From positions 496,001 to 560,000 of the forward strand of contig NZ_CP034689.1 in the NCBI RefSeq assembly GCF_003994415.1: DNA of 64,000 bases, written 5' to 3'. Every line of letters begins with the position of its first letter. The first letter of the stretch is position 1. Positions 50,051-59,709 of this stretch are shown here, one piece after another. Position numbers and translations under genes: made by a program. This DNA comes from Achromobacter spanius (GTDB lineage Bacteria > Pseudomonadota > Gammaproteobacteria > Burkholderiales > Burkholderiaceae_B). The notes under the pieces were generated by a model, which was not told the origin of the DNA, did not search any database, and saw only the letters and a program-made list of their open reading frames with translations.

Positions 50051-50739
50051 CACTCATTCCTCAGTTCAAGCACATAGCCCATCCCGCGCACGGTGTGAAG
50101 TAACTTTACTTCGAAAGGATCGTCCACTTTTCCGCGCAGTCTTCGTACAGCAACCTCGACCACGTTCGTATTGCTATTGAAGTTGATGTCCCAGACCTGT
50201 TCTGCAAGGTCCAGACGAGATAGGACCTCACCCTGCTTTCGCATTAGAAGGGCAAGCAGCGTAAATTCCTTAGCCGTCAAGTCGAGCCGCGTGCCGGCGC
50301 GACTGGCCTTCCGTCGGAGAAGATCAAGTTCCAGATCTCCGACTCTCAACACGTTTTGCCTGCTGGACTCCGTGACTACCTGGCCTCTCCGGCGGCCGAT
50401 TGCTAGGACGCGGGCTAGCAACTCGGACAGCGCAAACGGTTTGACCAGGTAGTCATCGGCGCCGTCCTGCAAACCTCGAACCCTGTCTTCAACCTTGTCC
50501 CGTGCTGTGAGCATCAGAACCGGTACGCGGTCTGACTTGCGAAGCTCGTTCAGGACAGAAAACCCGTCCATTCCCGGCAGCATCACATCCAAAAGTATGA
50601 GGTCGTACTGGGTCTCGCGTGCCAGGTGTAGGCCGCTGACTCCGTCCGACGCAACGTCGACGACGTAGTTGTGTTCTGAGAGGGCTCGCTTTAAGTACTC
50701 AGCAAGTTTGCGCTCGTCTTCAACGACCAGAATCTTCAT
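50050..50739 (-). CDS. czcR: OmpR/PhoB-type response regulator, CzcR-like
   Basis: 229 residues from ATG 50739. Receiver: MKILVVEDERKLAEYLKRAL, LILLDVMLPGMDGF (phospho-Asp) and ADDYLVKPFALSELLARVLAI. Winged-helix DNA-binding domain: LTAKEFTLLALLMRKQGEVLSRLDLAEQVWDINFNSNTNVVEVAVRRLRGKVDDPFEVKLLHTVRGMGYVL. It is coupled to czcS and divergent from czcCBA. Probably phosphorylated by CzcS when metal is high, it would then activate the czcCBA promoter across the palindromes at 50930 and 50956. Confidence 0.92.
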   Translation of the reverse strand: MKILVVEDERKLAEYLKRALSEHNYVVDVASDGVSGLHLARETQYDLILLDVMLPGMDGFSVLNELRKSDRVPVLMLTARDKVEDRVRGLQDGADDYLVKPFALSELLARVLAIGRRRGQVVTESSRQNVLRVGDLELDLLRRKASRAGTRLDLTAKEFTLLALLMRKQGEVLSRLDLAEQVWDINFNSNTNVVEVAVRRLRGKVDDPFEVKLLHTVRGMGYVLELRNE

Positions 50740-50929
50740 GTTTTCAACCGTTCGAACTGTAATCGGCACCATGTATCGATCCACGCTGGTGCCGCTAAAT
50801 GGAAAGGAGCGAACTCTTGCGGTCGAGCTCGTAGCGATTTCGCCGAGAGGGGCCGTCTCACGGCCGCTGGCTATCCGCGCCGCGCCAGGCATTTTAGGAA
50901 TGGCTGATCGTCAATCTCCCTTCGCAAAG

Positions 50930-50945
50930 ATTACAAATCTGTAAT
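50930..50945. promoter_or_regulatory. Metal-regulator-type palindrome, site 3
   Basis: ATTACAAATCTGTAAT, a perfect ATTACA/TGTAAT dyad with a 4-base centre, between czcR and czcC. The best of the three sites. The rest of 50740-51106 holds no gene. Confidence 0.7.
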
Positions 50946-50955
50946 GCACAGAAAC

Positions 50956-50971
50956 CTTACCAATTTGTCAT
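50956..50971. promoter_or_regulatory. Metal-regulator-type palindrome, degenerate copy
   Basis: CTTACCAATTTGTCAT matches site 3 at 12 of 16 bases and starts 26 bases after it, giving a tandem arrangement. Confidence 0.5.
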
Positions 50972-51106
50972 CTTAGGGTCCGGATTCTGACGAAGGCGCT
51001 TGGATACAGTACGGGCGGTCATATGTCCGGGTCGATCTTGCAGAGATCTTAGGTGGGGTTGGATCGAACCAAGGACCAACATCTCCTCAGAATTCACCAA
51101 GGTTGA

Positions 51107-52366
51107 ATGATGCGCTTTAAGACAATTCCGCTGTTGCTTATGGCCGTTGCGCTGTGCGGCCCGCAGGTGTGGGCACAGACTACGCCTGAACAATACACCA
51201 AGGGAGACGCACCATCTGCGTCCGGAAAAATTCTCACTTTGTCTGAGGCGATGGATGCAGCGTTCAATTTGAACCCTCAACTGTCAGCAGCGAAGAACAA
51301 TTTTGGCGCTTCAAAGGGTTTGGTAGATCAAGCAGGCCTTCTTCCAAATCCTTCTCTAGACGTCAGCGTCGACGATCACCAGCGTGCGACGCGGACAACA
51401 ACAACAATGCTAAGCATGCCCATCGAGTTAGGTGGGAAGAGAAGCGCACGCACGAAGGCGGCCCAGCTAAGCAGCGAACTCGCCGGCCGTGACTATGACG
51501 TCGCGAAGTCAGAGATAAAGACCTCCGTGCTGTCCCGCTTTTATGCGGTTGCGATTGCCCAGGAAACGCTGCGCGTGAACCAAGATATGGCCGAAGTTGC
51601 CGTTGGGGCTCTTCGCGTTGCCCAGAAGCGAGTTGACTCTGGAAAGGCTCCTCCTTTGGAGCGAAACCGGGCAGATATCGAACTGACAAAAGCGCAGCTC
51701 GAGGTGCGGCAAGCAGAAAATGATCTCAACGTTGCACGCAGAGAACTCTCCCTTCTTTGGGGTGATCCGATTCCAAAATTCGATCTTGTGCGCGCGAATA
51801 TTGACGATCTACCTCCGCGTCGAACTCTTGATGAGTTGCGCTCTGCATTGTTGGATTCGCCCCGAATGGCAGCAGGACGTCTTGCCTTGGAAGTGAGTAA
51901 GGCAGAACTGAATGTCGAGAAAAGCAAGCGGTATCCGGACATTACTGTGAGCGGAGGAGTGGCTCGTGACAATGAGGTTGGTCGCAACAAAGCTCAGTTT
52001 GGTGTCTCCTTGCCCTTGCCTATTTTCGATCGAAATCAAGGCAACGTCTACGCCGCCACGATGCAGACGTACAAGGCGCAAGACGTCTATCGGGAGCTGG
52101 AGGCACGGTTGAGCGCTGACTTGGTGATAGCCGCTTCCACTTATGACCTTGCGATTGCATCCGCGACGGAGTATCGCCAGTCCGTCATTCCAACTTCGCA
52201 GAAGGCCTACGAGGGAGCCCGGAAGGGCTTTGAGGCCGGAAAGGTCGGGTACCTGGAAGTCCTCGATGCTCAGCGAACGTTGTCGCAAGGGAACATTTCT
52301 TACCTAACGACATTGTCGAGAGCTGCGTCAGCCCGCGCCGAAATTGAACGAATTCTTGGCCAATAA
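51107..52366 (+). CDS. czcC: Heavy-metal efflux outer-membrane factor CzcC
   Basis: 419-residue TolC-like channel of the tripartite RND pump. Signal peptide MMRFKTIPLLLMAVALCGPQVWAQ; LTLSEAMDAAFNLNPQLSAAKNNFGASKGLVDQAGLLPNPSLDVSVD and later KAQFGVSLPLPIFDRNQGN are the repeat hairpins of OEP proteins. EVLDAQRTLSQGNISYL is near the C-terminus. First gene of czcCBA; the 6-base gap before czcB shows an operon. Confidence 0.93.
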   Translation: MMRFKTIPLLLMAVALCGPQVWAQTTPEQYTKGDAPSASGKILTLSEAMDAAFNLNPQLSAAKNNFGASKGLVDQAGLLPNPSLDVSVDDHQRATRTTTTMLSMPIELGGKRSARTKAAQLSSELAGRDYDVAKSEIKTSVLSRFYAVAIAQETLRVNQDMAEVAVGALRVAQKRVDSGKAPPLERNRADIELTKAQLEVRQAENDLNVARRELSLLWGDPIPKFDLVRANIDDLPPRRTLDELRSALLDSPRMAAGRLALEVSKAELNVEKSKRYPDITVSGGVARDNEVGRNKAQFGVSLPLPIFDRNQGNVYAATMQTYKAQDVYRELEARLSADLVIAASTYDLAIASATEYRQSVIPTSQKAYEGARKGFEAGKVGYLEVLDAQRTLSQGNISYLTTLSRAASARAEIERILGQ

Positions 52367-52372
52367 ATAGAG

Positions 52373-53851
52373 ATGAATATGAGTCCGTACTTCACGTTAG
52401 TTCGGCGCCGCGCCGTGATTGCCGTCGCGTTGTCGCTTCAATTTCTAATTCCGGCACCTGTTTTTGCGGGTCCATCAGACCATGGGAGTGGAGGCCATTC
52501 CGAAGCAGCGGCAGGTCCGAATGGAGGCGAAATTACAAAGGACGGAGACGACACGGTCGAGGTCGGACTAGTCGAGGAAGGCGAAACTGCCCGTCTAAAG
52601 ATTTGGGCAGCGACAGGGGGCAAGCCGGTAAGGCCTGGTGACCTGAAGGCAACTGCAACCCTGAAAAGGCCAAATGGGGATGAAGTGTCCCTCACACTAA
52701 AGCCTTCGTCGGCGGGCCTGGTGAGCGATCAAGTCATTCCCGAGCCACACTTCTTTGAAGTAGACATTAGCGTGTCATTGCCGGGCCGCGAGGGCCCCCT
52801 ACATGCAGAGTTGCACAAGGAGGAGGGCTTGGTGGCGCTTACCGCTGAGCAGGCGTCTGCTGCTGGGATCGTTACGAGCGAAGCTAAGGCCGAAAGCCTT
52901 CAAGCGAGCACGCGATTTCCTGGAGAGATTCGATTTAACGCTGATCGGACAGCGCACGTTGTACCGAAGGCAGCAGGAACAGTTCAACAGGTATCTGCTG
53001 ATCTAGGACAAGAAGTGAAGAAGGGCCAGCTGTTGGCAGTTATCTCCAGCGCTTCGCTTTCCGAACTTCGAAGCGAGTGGCTTGCCGCTACGAAGCGTCG
53101 AAACTTGGCCGCGGCGACGAATGCTAGAGAGCTAAAGCTGTGGCGCGAACAGGTATCAGCCCAACAAGACTACCAGCAGGCTCAGACTGCACTTCAAGAG
53201 GCCGACATTGCTGTCCAAAACGCTCTACAGAAGCTCCGTGCTGTTGGGGCGGAGCCCTCGGCGAAAGACTTGAGCCTCCTCGAAATTCGCGCGCCATTTG
53301 ACGGCACTGTCGTCGAGAAGCACATCGCGCTGGGTGAAGCACTGACAGACGCGTCGAACGTCTTCACGATTTCCGATCTGAGTACAGTCTGGGCGGAATT
53401 CGTTATCGCACCTAAAGACTTGCAGACTGTACGAGTGGGTGAAGATGCGAAGGTGACGTCCACCGCTTTTGCCGAAGAAGCATCCGGTACCGTGTCATAC
53501 ATAGGCAATTTGCTAGGACAGCAAACGCGCACTGCCACCGCCCGGGTGACTTTGAAGAATCCGGATATGGCTTGGCGACCCGGTCTCTTTGTTTCTGTAA
53601 ACGTGGTCGTCGAGCGCAATGAAGTGGGGGTTGCAGTGGAGAGCGACGCAATTCAGGACATCAATGGACAGCCCACAGTCTTCGTGGAAGTTCCTGGTGG
53701 ATTTCTGCCGCAGGCAGTCAAGCTAGGTGCGACTACGGAGAAAAGCTCTGAGGTGGTATCCGGCCTACGGGCGGGAACGCGATATGTCAGTTCCAATGCT
53801 TTTGTGCTGAAGTCCGAGTTGGGCAAGGCAACGGCTGATCACGCGCATTGA
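52373..53851 (+). CDS. czcB: Heavy-metal efflux periplasmic adaptor CzcB
   Basis: 492-residue membrane-fusion protein that links CzcA and CzcC and may pass metal to the pump. An N-terminal signal (LSLQFLIPAPVFAG) is followed by DHGSGGHSEAAAGPNGGE, a His stretch typical of CzcB. GEIRFNADRTAHVVPKAAGTVQQVSADLGQEVKKGQLLAVI is the lipoyl half; EIRAPFDGTVVEKHIALGEAL the second half; the beta-barrel follows. It ends near KATADHAH, with a final His pair. The 13-base gap to czcA keeps the order C-B-A. Confidence 0.93.
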   Translation: MNMSPYFTLVRRRAVIAVALSLQFLIPAPVFAGPSDHGSGGHSEAAAGPNGGEITKDGDDTVEVGLVEEGETARLKIWAATGGKPVRPGDLKATATLKRPNGDEVSLTLKPSSAGLVSDQVIPEPHFFEVDISVSLPGREGPLHAELHKEEGLVALTAEQASAAGIVTSEAKAESLQASTRFPGEIRFNADRTAHVVPKAAGTVQQVSADLGQEVKKGQLLAVISSASLSELRSEWLAATKRRNLAAATNARELKLWREQVSAQQDYQQAQTALQEADIAVQNALQKLRAVGAEPSAKDLSLLEIRAPFDGTVVEKHIALGEALTDASNVFTISDLSTVWAEFVIAPKDLQTVRVGEDAKVTSTAFAEEASGTVSYIGNLLGQQTRTATARVTLKNPDMAWRPGLFVSVNVVVERNEVGVAVESDAIQDINGQPTVFVEVPGGFLPQAVKLGATTEKSSEVVSGLRAGTRYVSSNAFVLKSELGKATADHAH

Positions 53852-53864
53852 GTCGGAGCCCCAT

Positions 53865-56800
53865 ATGTTTGAACGTCTAATTCGCTTCGCCATCGAGCAA
53901 CGTTGGCTAGTTCTATTATTTTCTCTGGGGATCGCTGCCGTCGGGGTCTACAACTACTCGCGGTTGGCTATTGACGCTGTACCGGATATTACAAACGTTC
54001 AGGTCCAGATCAACGCCAGCGCGCCAGGCTATTCGCCTTTAGAGACGGAGCAGCGCGTAACCTATCCCATCGAGACGGTCATGGCTGGCCTTCCCGGGCT
54101 GCAGCAAACTCGCTCATTGTCTCGCTACGGCCTCTCCCAAACGACGGTGATTTTTGACGATGGAACGGACATCTACTTTGCCCGCCAACTCGTTAATCAA
54201 CGTCTGCAAGAGGCAAAAGAGAGTCTTCCGGAGGGCATTACTCCCGTCATGGGACCCATTTCTACTGGACTGGGAGAGATCTTCCTTTGGACCGTGGAAG
54301 CGACTCCTGAAGCGAAGAAAGAAGACGGAACGCCCTACACATCCACTGATCTTCGCGAGATTCAAGATTGGGTAATCAAACCCCAATTGCGCAACGTTCG
54401 AGGGGTGACGGAGGTCAACTCAATCGGTGGCTATGCAAAGGAATATCAAGTCGCTCCAGACATGGAACGCTTGGCGTCCTACGGCCTTTCGCTGACTGAC
54501 ATCATTACGGCTCTGGAACGAAACAACGCCAATGTGGGCGCGGGCTACATTGAACGAAAGGGCGAGCAGTACCTGATTCGGGCTCCCGGTCAGGTAAAGT
54601 CGATGACCGATATCAAAGATATCGTCCTAACAGCCGTTGACGGGCAAGCCATCAAAATTCGAGATGTCGCTGACGTTGCGATAGGCAAAGAACTTCGCAC
54701 GGGTGCCGCCACAGACAACGGCAAGGAGGTGGTGCTCGGCACTGTCTTTATGCTAATCGGGGAGAACAGCCGTGCGGTCTCTCAGGCGGTCTCGCAAAAG
54801 CTCCTTGAAATTAACAAGACGCTGCCAAAAGGTGTAGAGGCGATCACCGTCTATGACCGCACCAATCTCGTGGATAAGGCGATCGCCACGGTAAAGAAGA
54901 ATTTGCTGGAAGGCGCGATCCTAGTGATCGTGATCCTTTTCGTCTTCCTAGGGAACATTCGCGCCGCCATCATCACTGCGATGGTGATCCCGTTGTCGAT
55001 GTTGTTCACTTTCACAGGCATGGTGACCTACAAAGTGAGCGCAAACCTAATGAGCCTCGGCGCATTGGATTTCGGGATTATCGTCGATGGCGCAGTAGTG
55101 ATTGTTGAAAACTGCGTGAGGCGGCTGAGCCATGCGCAGCAACATCATGGCCGCCCGTTAACGCGCTCAGAACGTTTCCATGAGGTGTTTGCCGCAGCGC
55201 GCGAAGCCCGGCGTCCGCTGCTGTACGGTCAACTGATCATTATGGTGGTGTATCTTCCGATATTCGCGCTCAGCGGTGTCGAAGGTCGTATGTTCCACCC
55301 GATGGCTCTCACCGTTGTCATGGCTCTGCTCGGCGCAATGATCTTGTCGGTGACGTTCGTACCGGCAGCGGTGGCTATGTTCATCGGGGATAAGGTATCG
55401 GAGAAAGAGATCCGGGTGATGACCTGGGCTCGTAAGCGCTATGAACCGCTGCTTGACCTGGCGCTTCGTCGCACTCCTATGATGCTCGCGGGCGCTCTGG
55501 GGTTTGTGCTCGTGTGCGGCTTTATCGCATCGCGGTTGGGTAGCGAATTTATTCCGAACCTCAACGAAGGCGATATGGCAATCCAGGCATTGCGCATTCC
55601 CGGAACAAGTCTGACGCAATCAGTCGCCATGCAGATTCAGATTGAGAAAAGGCTGAAGGAGAAATTCCCGGAGATTGAGCGCGTGTTTGCTCGAACGGGG
55701 ACGGCGGAAATCGCTTCCGATGCAATGCCCCCGAATATCTCGGACGGGTACATCATGCTCAAGCCAGAGAAAGACTGGCCTAGTCCCAAAAAGACTCATG
55801 CTGAGTTGCGAGAAGCGATCCAACGCGAGGCGCAGACCATCCCTGGGAACAACTACGAATTCTCGCAACCGATTCAACTTCGCTTCAACGAGTTGATCTC
55901 GGGTGTACGCAGTGACGTCGCAGTAAAGATCTTTGGTGACGACAATGACGTGCTAAATCGCACTGCTACAGAGGTCGCCGAAGTTCTTCAAAAGATCCCA
56001 GGGGCATCTGAAGTCAAAGTGGAACAAACCACAGGTCTTCCTATGCTGACCGTGTCGATCGATCGAGCGAAGGCGGCACGCTATGGTCTAAGCCTTTCTG
56101 ACGTCCAGGACGCGCTGACGATTGCTGCGGGTGGTCGAGAGGCGGGAACGTTCTTCCAAGGAGATCGGAGGTTCGAGATCGTGGTGCGGCTGCCTGAAAA
56201 AGTGCGAGAGAACATCACTTCTCTCAAGAACTTACCCATCGCTCTCCCAAGGGCGGAGGGGCAGGTTCAGACGGCATACATTCCGTTGTCAGAAGTCGCG
56301 ACGTTTGATTTGGCGCCTGGCCCCAATCAAGTATCGCGCGAAGACGGAAAACGTAGGATCGTGGTAAGCGCCAACGTCCGCGGCAGAGATCTCGGGTCGT
56401 TTGTCGGCGAAGCAGAAACGGCGATTGCTGAGCAGATCACCGTGCCAACCGGATACTGGACGGCATGGGGAGGTACTTTCGAGCAACTCGAATCAGCCAC
56501 AAAGCGCCTCCAAATTGTGGTGCCCGTTGCGCTTCTTCTTGTGTTTGTACTGCTGTTCGCGATGTTCGGAAATGTCAAAGATGGGCTACTCGTGTTTACC
56601 GGCATCCCCTTCGCCTTGACGGGAGGAATTCTTGCTCTGTGGCTGCGAGGGATACCTTTGTCTATTACGGCGGCGGTGGGATTTATTGCCCTTTGTGGCG
56701 TTGCTGTGCTCAACGGCCTCGTGCTGTTGTCCTTTATCCGCTCGCTCAGGGAAGAAGGTCGACCGCTGGACGTCGCAGTGAGAGAGGGCGCCTTGACACG

Positions 56801-57023
56801 TCTGCGGCCGGTGTTAATGACTGCGTTGGTCGCATCTCTTGGATTCGTGCCCATGGCAATCGCGACGGGAACGGGTGCGGAGGTGCAGCGACCCTTGGCA
56901 ACGGTCGTCATCGGCGGCATCGTTTCCTCGACATTTCTGACCCTCTTGGTGCTTCCCGCGCTGTATCGCCTGGTTCATAGACGGGATCCCGAAGAACTGG
57001 AGCTTTCTGAAGCGAAGGCTTGA
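53865..57023 (+). CDS. czcA: Heavy-metal RND transporter CzcA
   Basis: 1052-residue inner-membrane proton antiporter that expels Zn2+, Cd2+ or Co2+. MFERLIRFAIEQRWLVLLFSLGIAAVGVYNYSRLAIDAVPDITNVQVQIN is the HME-RND start. LGALDFGIIVDGAVVIVENCVRRL in TM4 carries the DxxxDxxxE-type proton/metal relay of the HME1 (Zn/Co/Cd) group. GSEFIPNLNEGDMAIQALRIPGTS and the last TMs with FVPMAIATGTGAEVQRPLATVVIGGI are typical. The length is normal. Metal choice within Zn/Cd/Co is not certain. Confidence 0.95.
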   Translation: MFERLIRFAIEQRWLVLLFSLGIAAVGVYNYSRLAIDAVPDITNVQVQINASAPGYSPLETEQRVTYPIETVMAGLPGLQQTRSLSRYGLSQTTVIFDDGTDIYFARQLVNQRLQEAKESLPEGITPVMGPISTGLGEIFLWTVEATPEAKKEDGTPYTSTDLREIQDWVIKPQLRNVRGVTEVNSIGGYAKEYQVAPDMERLASYGLSLTDIITALERNNANVGAGYIERKGEQYLIRAPGQVKSMTDIKDIVLTAVDGQAIKIRDVADVAIGKELRTGAATDNGKEVVLGTVFMLIGENSRAVSQAVSQKLLEINKTLPKGVEAITVYDRTNLVDKAIATVKKNLLEGAILVIVILFVFLGNIRAAIITAMVIPLSMLFTFTGMVTYKVSANLMSLGALDFGIIVDGAVVIVENCVRRLSHAQQHHGRPLTRSERFHEVFAAAREARRPLLYGQLIIMVVYLPIFALSGVEGRMFHPMALTVVMALLGAMILSVTFVPAAVAMFIGDKVSEKEIRVMTWARKRYEPLLDLALRRTPMMLAGALGFVLVCGFIASRLGSEFIPNLNEGDMAIQALRIPGTSLTQSVAMQIQIEKRLKEKFPEIERVFARTGTAEIASDAMPPNISDGYIMLKPEKDWPSPKKTHAELREAIQREAQTIPGNNYEFSQPIQLRFNELISGVRSDVAVKIFGDDNDVLNRTATEVAEVLQKIPGASEVKVEQTTGLPMLTVSIDRAKAARYGLSLSDVQDALTIAAGGREAGTFFQGDRRFEIVVRLPEKVRENITSLKNLPIALPRAEGQVQTAYIPLSEVATFDLAPGPNQVSREDGKRRIVVSANVRGRDLGSFVGEAETAIAEQITVPTGYWTAWGGTFEQLESATKRLQIVVPVALLLVFVLLFAMFGNVKDGLLVFTGIPFALTGGILALWLRGIPLSITAAVGFIALCGVAVLNGLVLLSFIRSLREEGRPLDVAVREGALTRLRPVLMTALVASLGFVPMAIATGTGAEVQRPLATVVIGGIVSSTFLTLLVLPALYRLVHRRDPEELELSEAKA

Positions 57024-57030
57024 GCCATCT

Positions 57031-57064
57031 CAAGCTTGGAGAGGCTTAGGCTTCTCCAAGCTTG
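57031..57064 (+). terminator. Hairpin after czcA
   Basis: CAAGCTTGGAG/CTCCAAGCTTG stem with a 12-base loop. No T-run, so it may be an mRNA stabiliser or a partial terminator before the glycosyltransferase genes. Confidence 0.55.
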
Positions 57065-57146
57065 CGGAAATGTAATTCTCGCGTATGACGATTGTCGTGC
57101 GGTCCTACGTAAATTGGCAGCCTTCAATATTTAGTGGTTCCACTCC

Positions 57147-58181
57147 ATGGTTACGTTGCCGTCGAATCCTGTTAAGTCCGTCAATGGGGCAGAGCACGAG
57201 ATTCAGCTCTCCGTTGTCATTCCGTTCTTGAATGAGCAAGAAGTCTTGCCGATCTGTCACGCAAAACTCGAGCCGATTCTGCGCAAGCTTGAGTTGTCTT
57301 ATGAGATTGTTTTCGTTGACGACGGAAGCACAGATGAGAGCGTGTCACTGTTGACGGCGCTGATGCGTCGAAATCCTAGAGTACGCGTAGTGCGTTTAAG
57401 CCGAAATTTTGGGAAAGAAGCCGCCATGAGTGCTGGCCTGGCGCAGTCTCGAGGTTCGGCAGTGATCGTATTGGACGCCGACTTGCAGGATCCTCCAGAG
57501 TTAATTCCTGAGATGGTCAAGGCGTGGCAGAATGGTTTCGACGTAGTTTCGATGCGTCGACGCAAGCGTGAGGGAGAAGGTATGGCAAAGCGGATTTCCG
57601 CGTACGCCTTCTACCGAATCCTCAGCCGCTTAAGCCGGTCTCGCATCCCCGCAGACACTGGGGACTTTCGGCTGATGAGCCGTCGCACAGTGAATGCCTT
57701 ACTCGAGATGCCAGAGCGATGCCGCTACATGAAGGGCATGTACGCTTGGATTGGTTTCCCGACCACAGTCATCGATTATGACCGTGCTGTTCGTGCCGCT
57801 GGAAAGACCAAGTGGAACTACTTCGCATTGTTTGGCCTTGCGCTTGAGGGTATCACCTCCTTCTCGACGGCTCCGTTGCGATGGGCGACAGGCATAGGCG
57901 CGCTGGTCGCGTTAGCAGGCGGATCGTTCGGTCTTTGGATAATCTTCAAGACCCTTGTGTTCGGTCATGATGTACCAGGCTACCCATCTCTGACAGCCAT
58001 GATTACGCTTTTAAGCGGTATCCAGCTTTTGACAATCGGTCTGTTGGGCGAGTACGTGGGTAAGGGATACATGGAAACGAAGCAACGTCCGATTTACATA
58101 GTGCGTGATGTGCTTGATCCGAATTCCGTAACTGATCTTCGTGTGCCTGAGGTCAAGACGGAGAACGCAGTTGAAGGCTAA
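57147..58181 (+). CDS. Family 2 glycosyltransferase, ArnC/DPM1-like
   Basis: 344 residues. The GT-A catalytic domain has QLSVVIPFLNEQEVLPI, IVFVDDGSTDESVSLL, RNFGKEAAMSAGLAQSRGSAVIVLDADLQDPPELIPEM (DXD = DAD) and PADTGDFRLMSR. Two C-terminal membrane helices follow (TGIGALVALAGGSFGLWIIF; LLSGIQLLTIGLLGEYVG). It should load a sugar on undecaprenyl phosphate at the inner face of the membrane. It is coupled by an overlap to the ArnT-like gene, making a lipid-linked sugar pathway. Confidence 0.9.
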   Translation: MVTLPSNPVKSVNGAEHEIQLSVVIPFLNEQEVLPICHAKLEPILRKLELSYEIVFVDDGSTDESVSLLTALMRRNPRVRVVRLSRNFGKEAAMSAGLAQSRGSAVIVLDADLQDPPELIPEMVKAWQNGFDVVSMRRRKREGEGMAKRISAYAFYRILSRLSRSRIPADTGDFRLMSRRTVNALLEMPERCRYMKGMYAWIGFPTTVIDYDRAVRAAGKTKWNYFALFGLALEGITSFSTAPLRWATGIGALVALAGGSFGLWIIFKTLVFGHDVPGYPSLTAMITLLSGIQLLTIGLLGEYVGKGYMETKQRPIYIVRDVLDPNSVTDLRVPEVKTENAVEG

Positions 58182-59631
58182 ATGGTTTTTCTGGGGCTTG
58201 GCGGCAATTGTGCTCGCTCGCCTTTTTTCAATGGCGGTCATGCCGCTAATCGACACTTCAGAACCAAGATACGCCGAGATTGCACGTCTGATGGCGGTGT
58301 CTGGCGATTGGATAACTCCTTGGTTCGAACCCGGAGTTCCCTTCTGGGGAAAGCCACCATTATCGTTTTGGAGTCAAGCGCTCGGAATACGAATTCTAGG
58401 GGAGTCAGAGTTCGCAGTTCGAATTCCGTCGTTTTTGGCTATGGCTGCTCTTGTCGCATTGCTTTATCGTGCGACCGAGATCTTGGTCGGCCGTGACTCC
58501 GCACGATGGGCAACGCTCGTATTCTCCACAATGCTGCTGCCGCTTGCGGCAGCCGGCGCAGTGTTGACAGATTCGATTTTTGCGCTAGGTGTTACCTACT
58601 CAATGCTGGCGTTCATTGTTGCGCCGGCGAAACCTACGCTGTTCTGGCGATACGGCTTCTTTGTGGGCTTGGCAATTGGACTTCTGTCCAAGGGACCATT
58701 GACATTCGTCTTAGTCGGCATCGTCTTAGTGCCATGGCTTGCGTTGCGTCGCGAGCGTGTGCTCATTTTGACCAAATTGCCGTGGATTAAGGGAACGTTG
58801 CTGACCCTTGCGCTGGCCGTTCCTTGGTATGTCTTCGCTGAACTCAAGACCCCGGGGTTCGTCCAGTACTTTTTAGTGGGAGAACACTTCCTGCGCTTCG
58901 TCGACGCTGGCTGGAGGGGGGACTTGTATGGCACCGCACATGAGAGACCGCTTGGCAGCATATGGGGAGAGTGGCTCCTCGCATCTTTCCCTTGGGGCTG
59001 GGTGGGCGTTCTGCTGGCAGGCTGGGCAGTATCGCGGGCTTCGCGCAGGGTAAAGGCACTTCAGATCTTCAAATCGCCGCTTGTGGGCTATCTGGCAATG
59101 TGGGCACTTGCCGCGCCAGTGTTCTTCACCTTCTCTGGAAACATACTATGGACGTACGTGCTGCCCAGCTTGCCCGGCTTCGCTCTGCTTTTCACGATTT
59201 TTGGCAGAGAGTTTGTTTCCGAGTGGGACGAATCTCGCGTGAGACGCATATCGATTAGCGTTGGAGTGTTAGTCCCTCTGACGGCGGCTTTCCTTGGGCT
59301 TGTTTCGCTGACTGTTCCGACGAAACTTAAGACAGAGAAGCAGTTGATTGCGGCAGCCAGCGAGTACATGACCAATGGCGAAAAACTCTACTTCGTGCAC
59401 AGTCGCCCGTTTTCGGCGCGGTTCTATTCAAATGGCCAGGCGGAAGTTATCGCCCTCGATGAGTTGAAAGGGCTGGCTGTCGAGAAGGGTGGAGCTGTTC
59501 TGTTGGCAATTCCGAAAGGAAAGGAGTCCGCGCTTAGTAGTGACCTAGAAGATAGGTTTGAAGTGATATACAAAAGCCGCCGCTACACACTCTATAGAGT
59601 AGAGGGGTACAGTTTTGATGCGCCAAAATAG
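58171..59631 (+). CDS. ArnT-like membrane glycosyltransferase (GT39/83 type)
   Basis: 486 residues from TTG 58171, overlapping the previous gene by 11 bases. It has 10-12 predicted membrane segments. The periplasmic first loop PLIDTSEPRYAEIARLMAVSGDWITPWFEPGVPFWGKPPLSFW is the PMT/ArnT signature, with the Asp-Glu pair and the KPPL motif. The C-terminal soluble part (KSRRYTLYRVEG) is short. ArnT enzymes move amino-arabinose or related sugars onto lipid A phosphates, lowering negative charge. The sugar used here is unknown. Confidence 0.88.
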   Translation: MKAKWFFWGLAAIVLARLFSMAVMPLIDTSEPRYAEIARLMAVSGDWITPWFEPGVPFWGKPPLSFWSQALGIRILGESEFAVRIPSFLAMAALVALLYRATEILVGRDSARWATLVFSTMLLPLAAAGAVLTDSIFALGVTYSMLAFIVAPAKPTLFWRYGFFVGLAIGLLSKGPLTFVLVGIVLVPWLALRRERVLILTKLPWIKGTLLTLALAVPWYVFAELKTPGFVQYFLVGEHFLRFVDAGWRGDLYGTAHERPLGSIWGEWLLASFPWGWVGVLLAGWAVSRASRRVKALQIFKSPLVGYLAMWALAAPVFFTFSGNILWTYVLPSLPGFALLFTIFGREFVSEWDESRVRRISISVGVLVPLTAAFLGLVSLTVPTKLKTEKQLIAAASEYMTNGEKLYFVHSRPFSARFYSNGQAEVIALDELKGLAVEKGGAVLLAIPKGKESALSSDLEDRFEVIYKSRRYTLYRVEGYSFDAPK

Positions 59632-59709
59632 ATTGCTGATGGTTTTTGGATCTGCGGTTGGCTTGGAGGGCGCGTCCTCCAGATTCCTATCTGACCGGAC
59701 GTTTGAATA

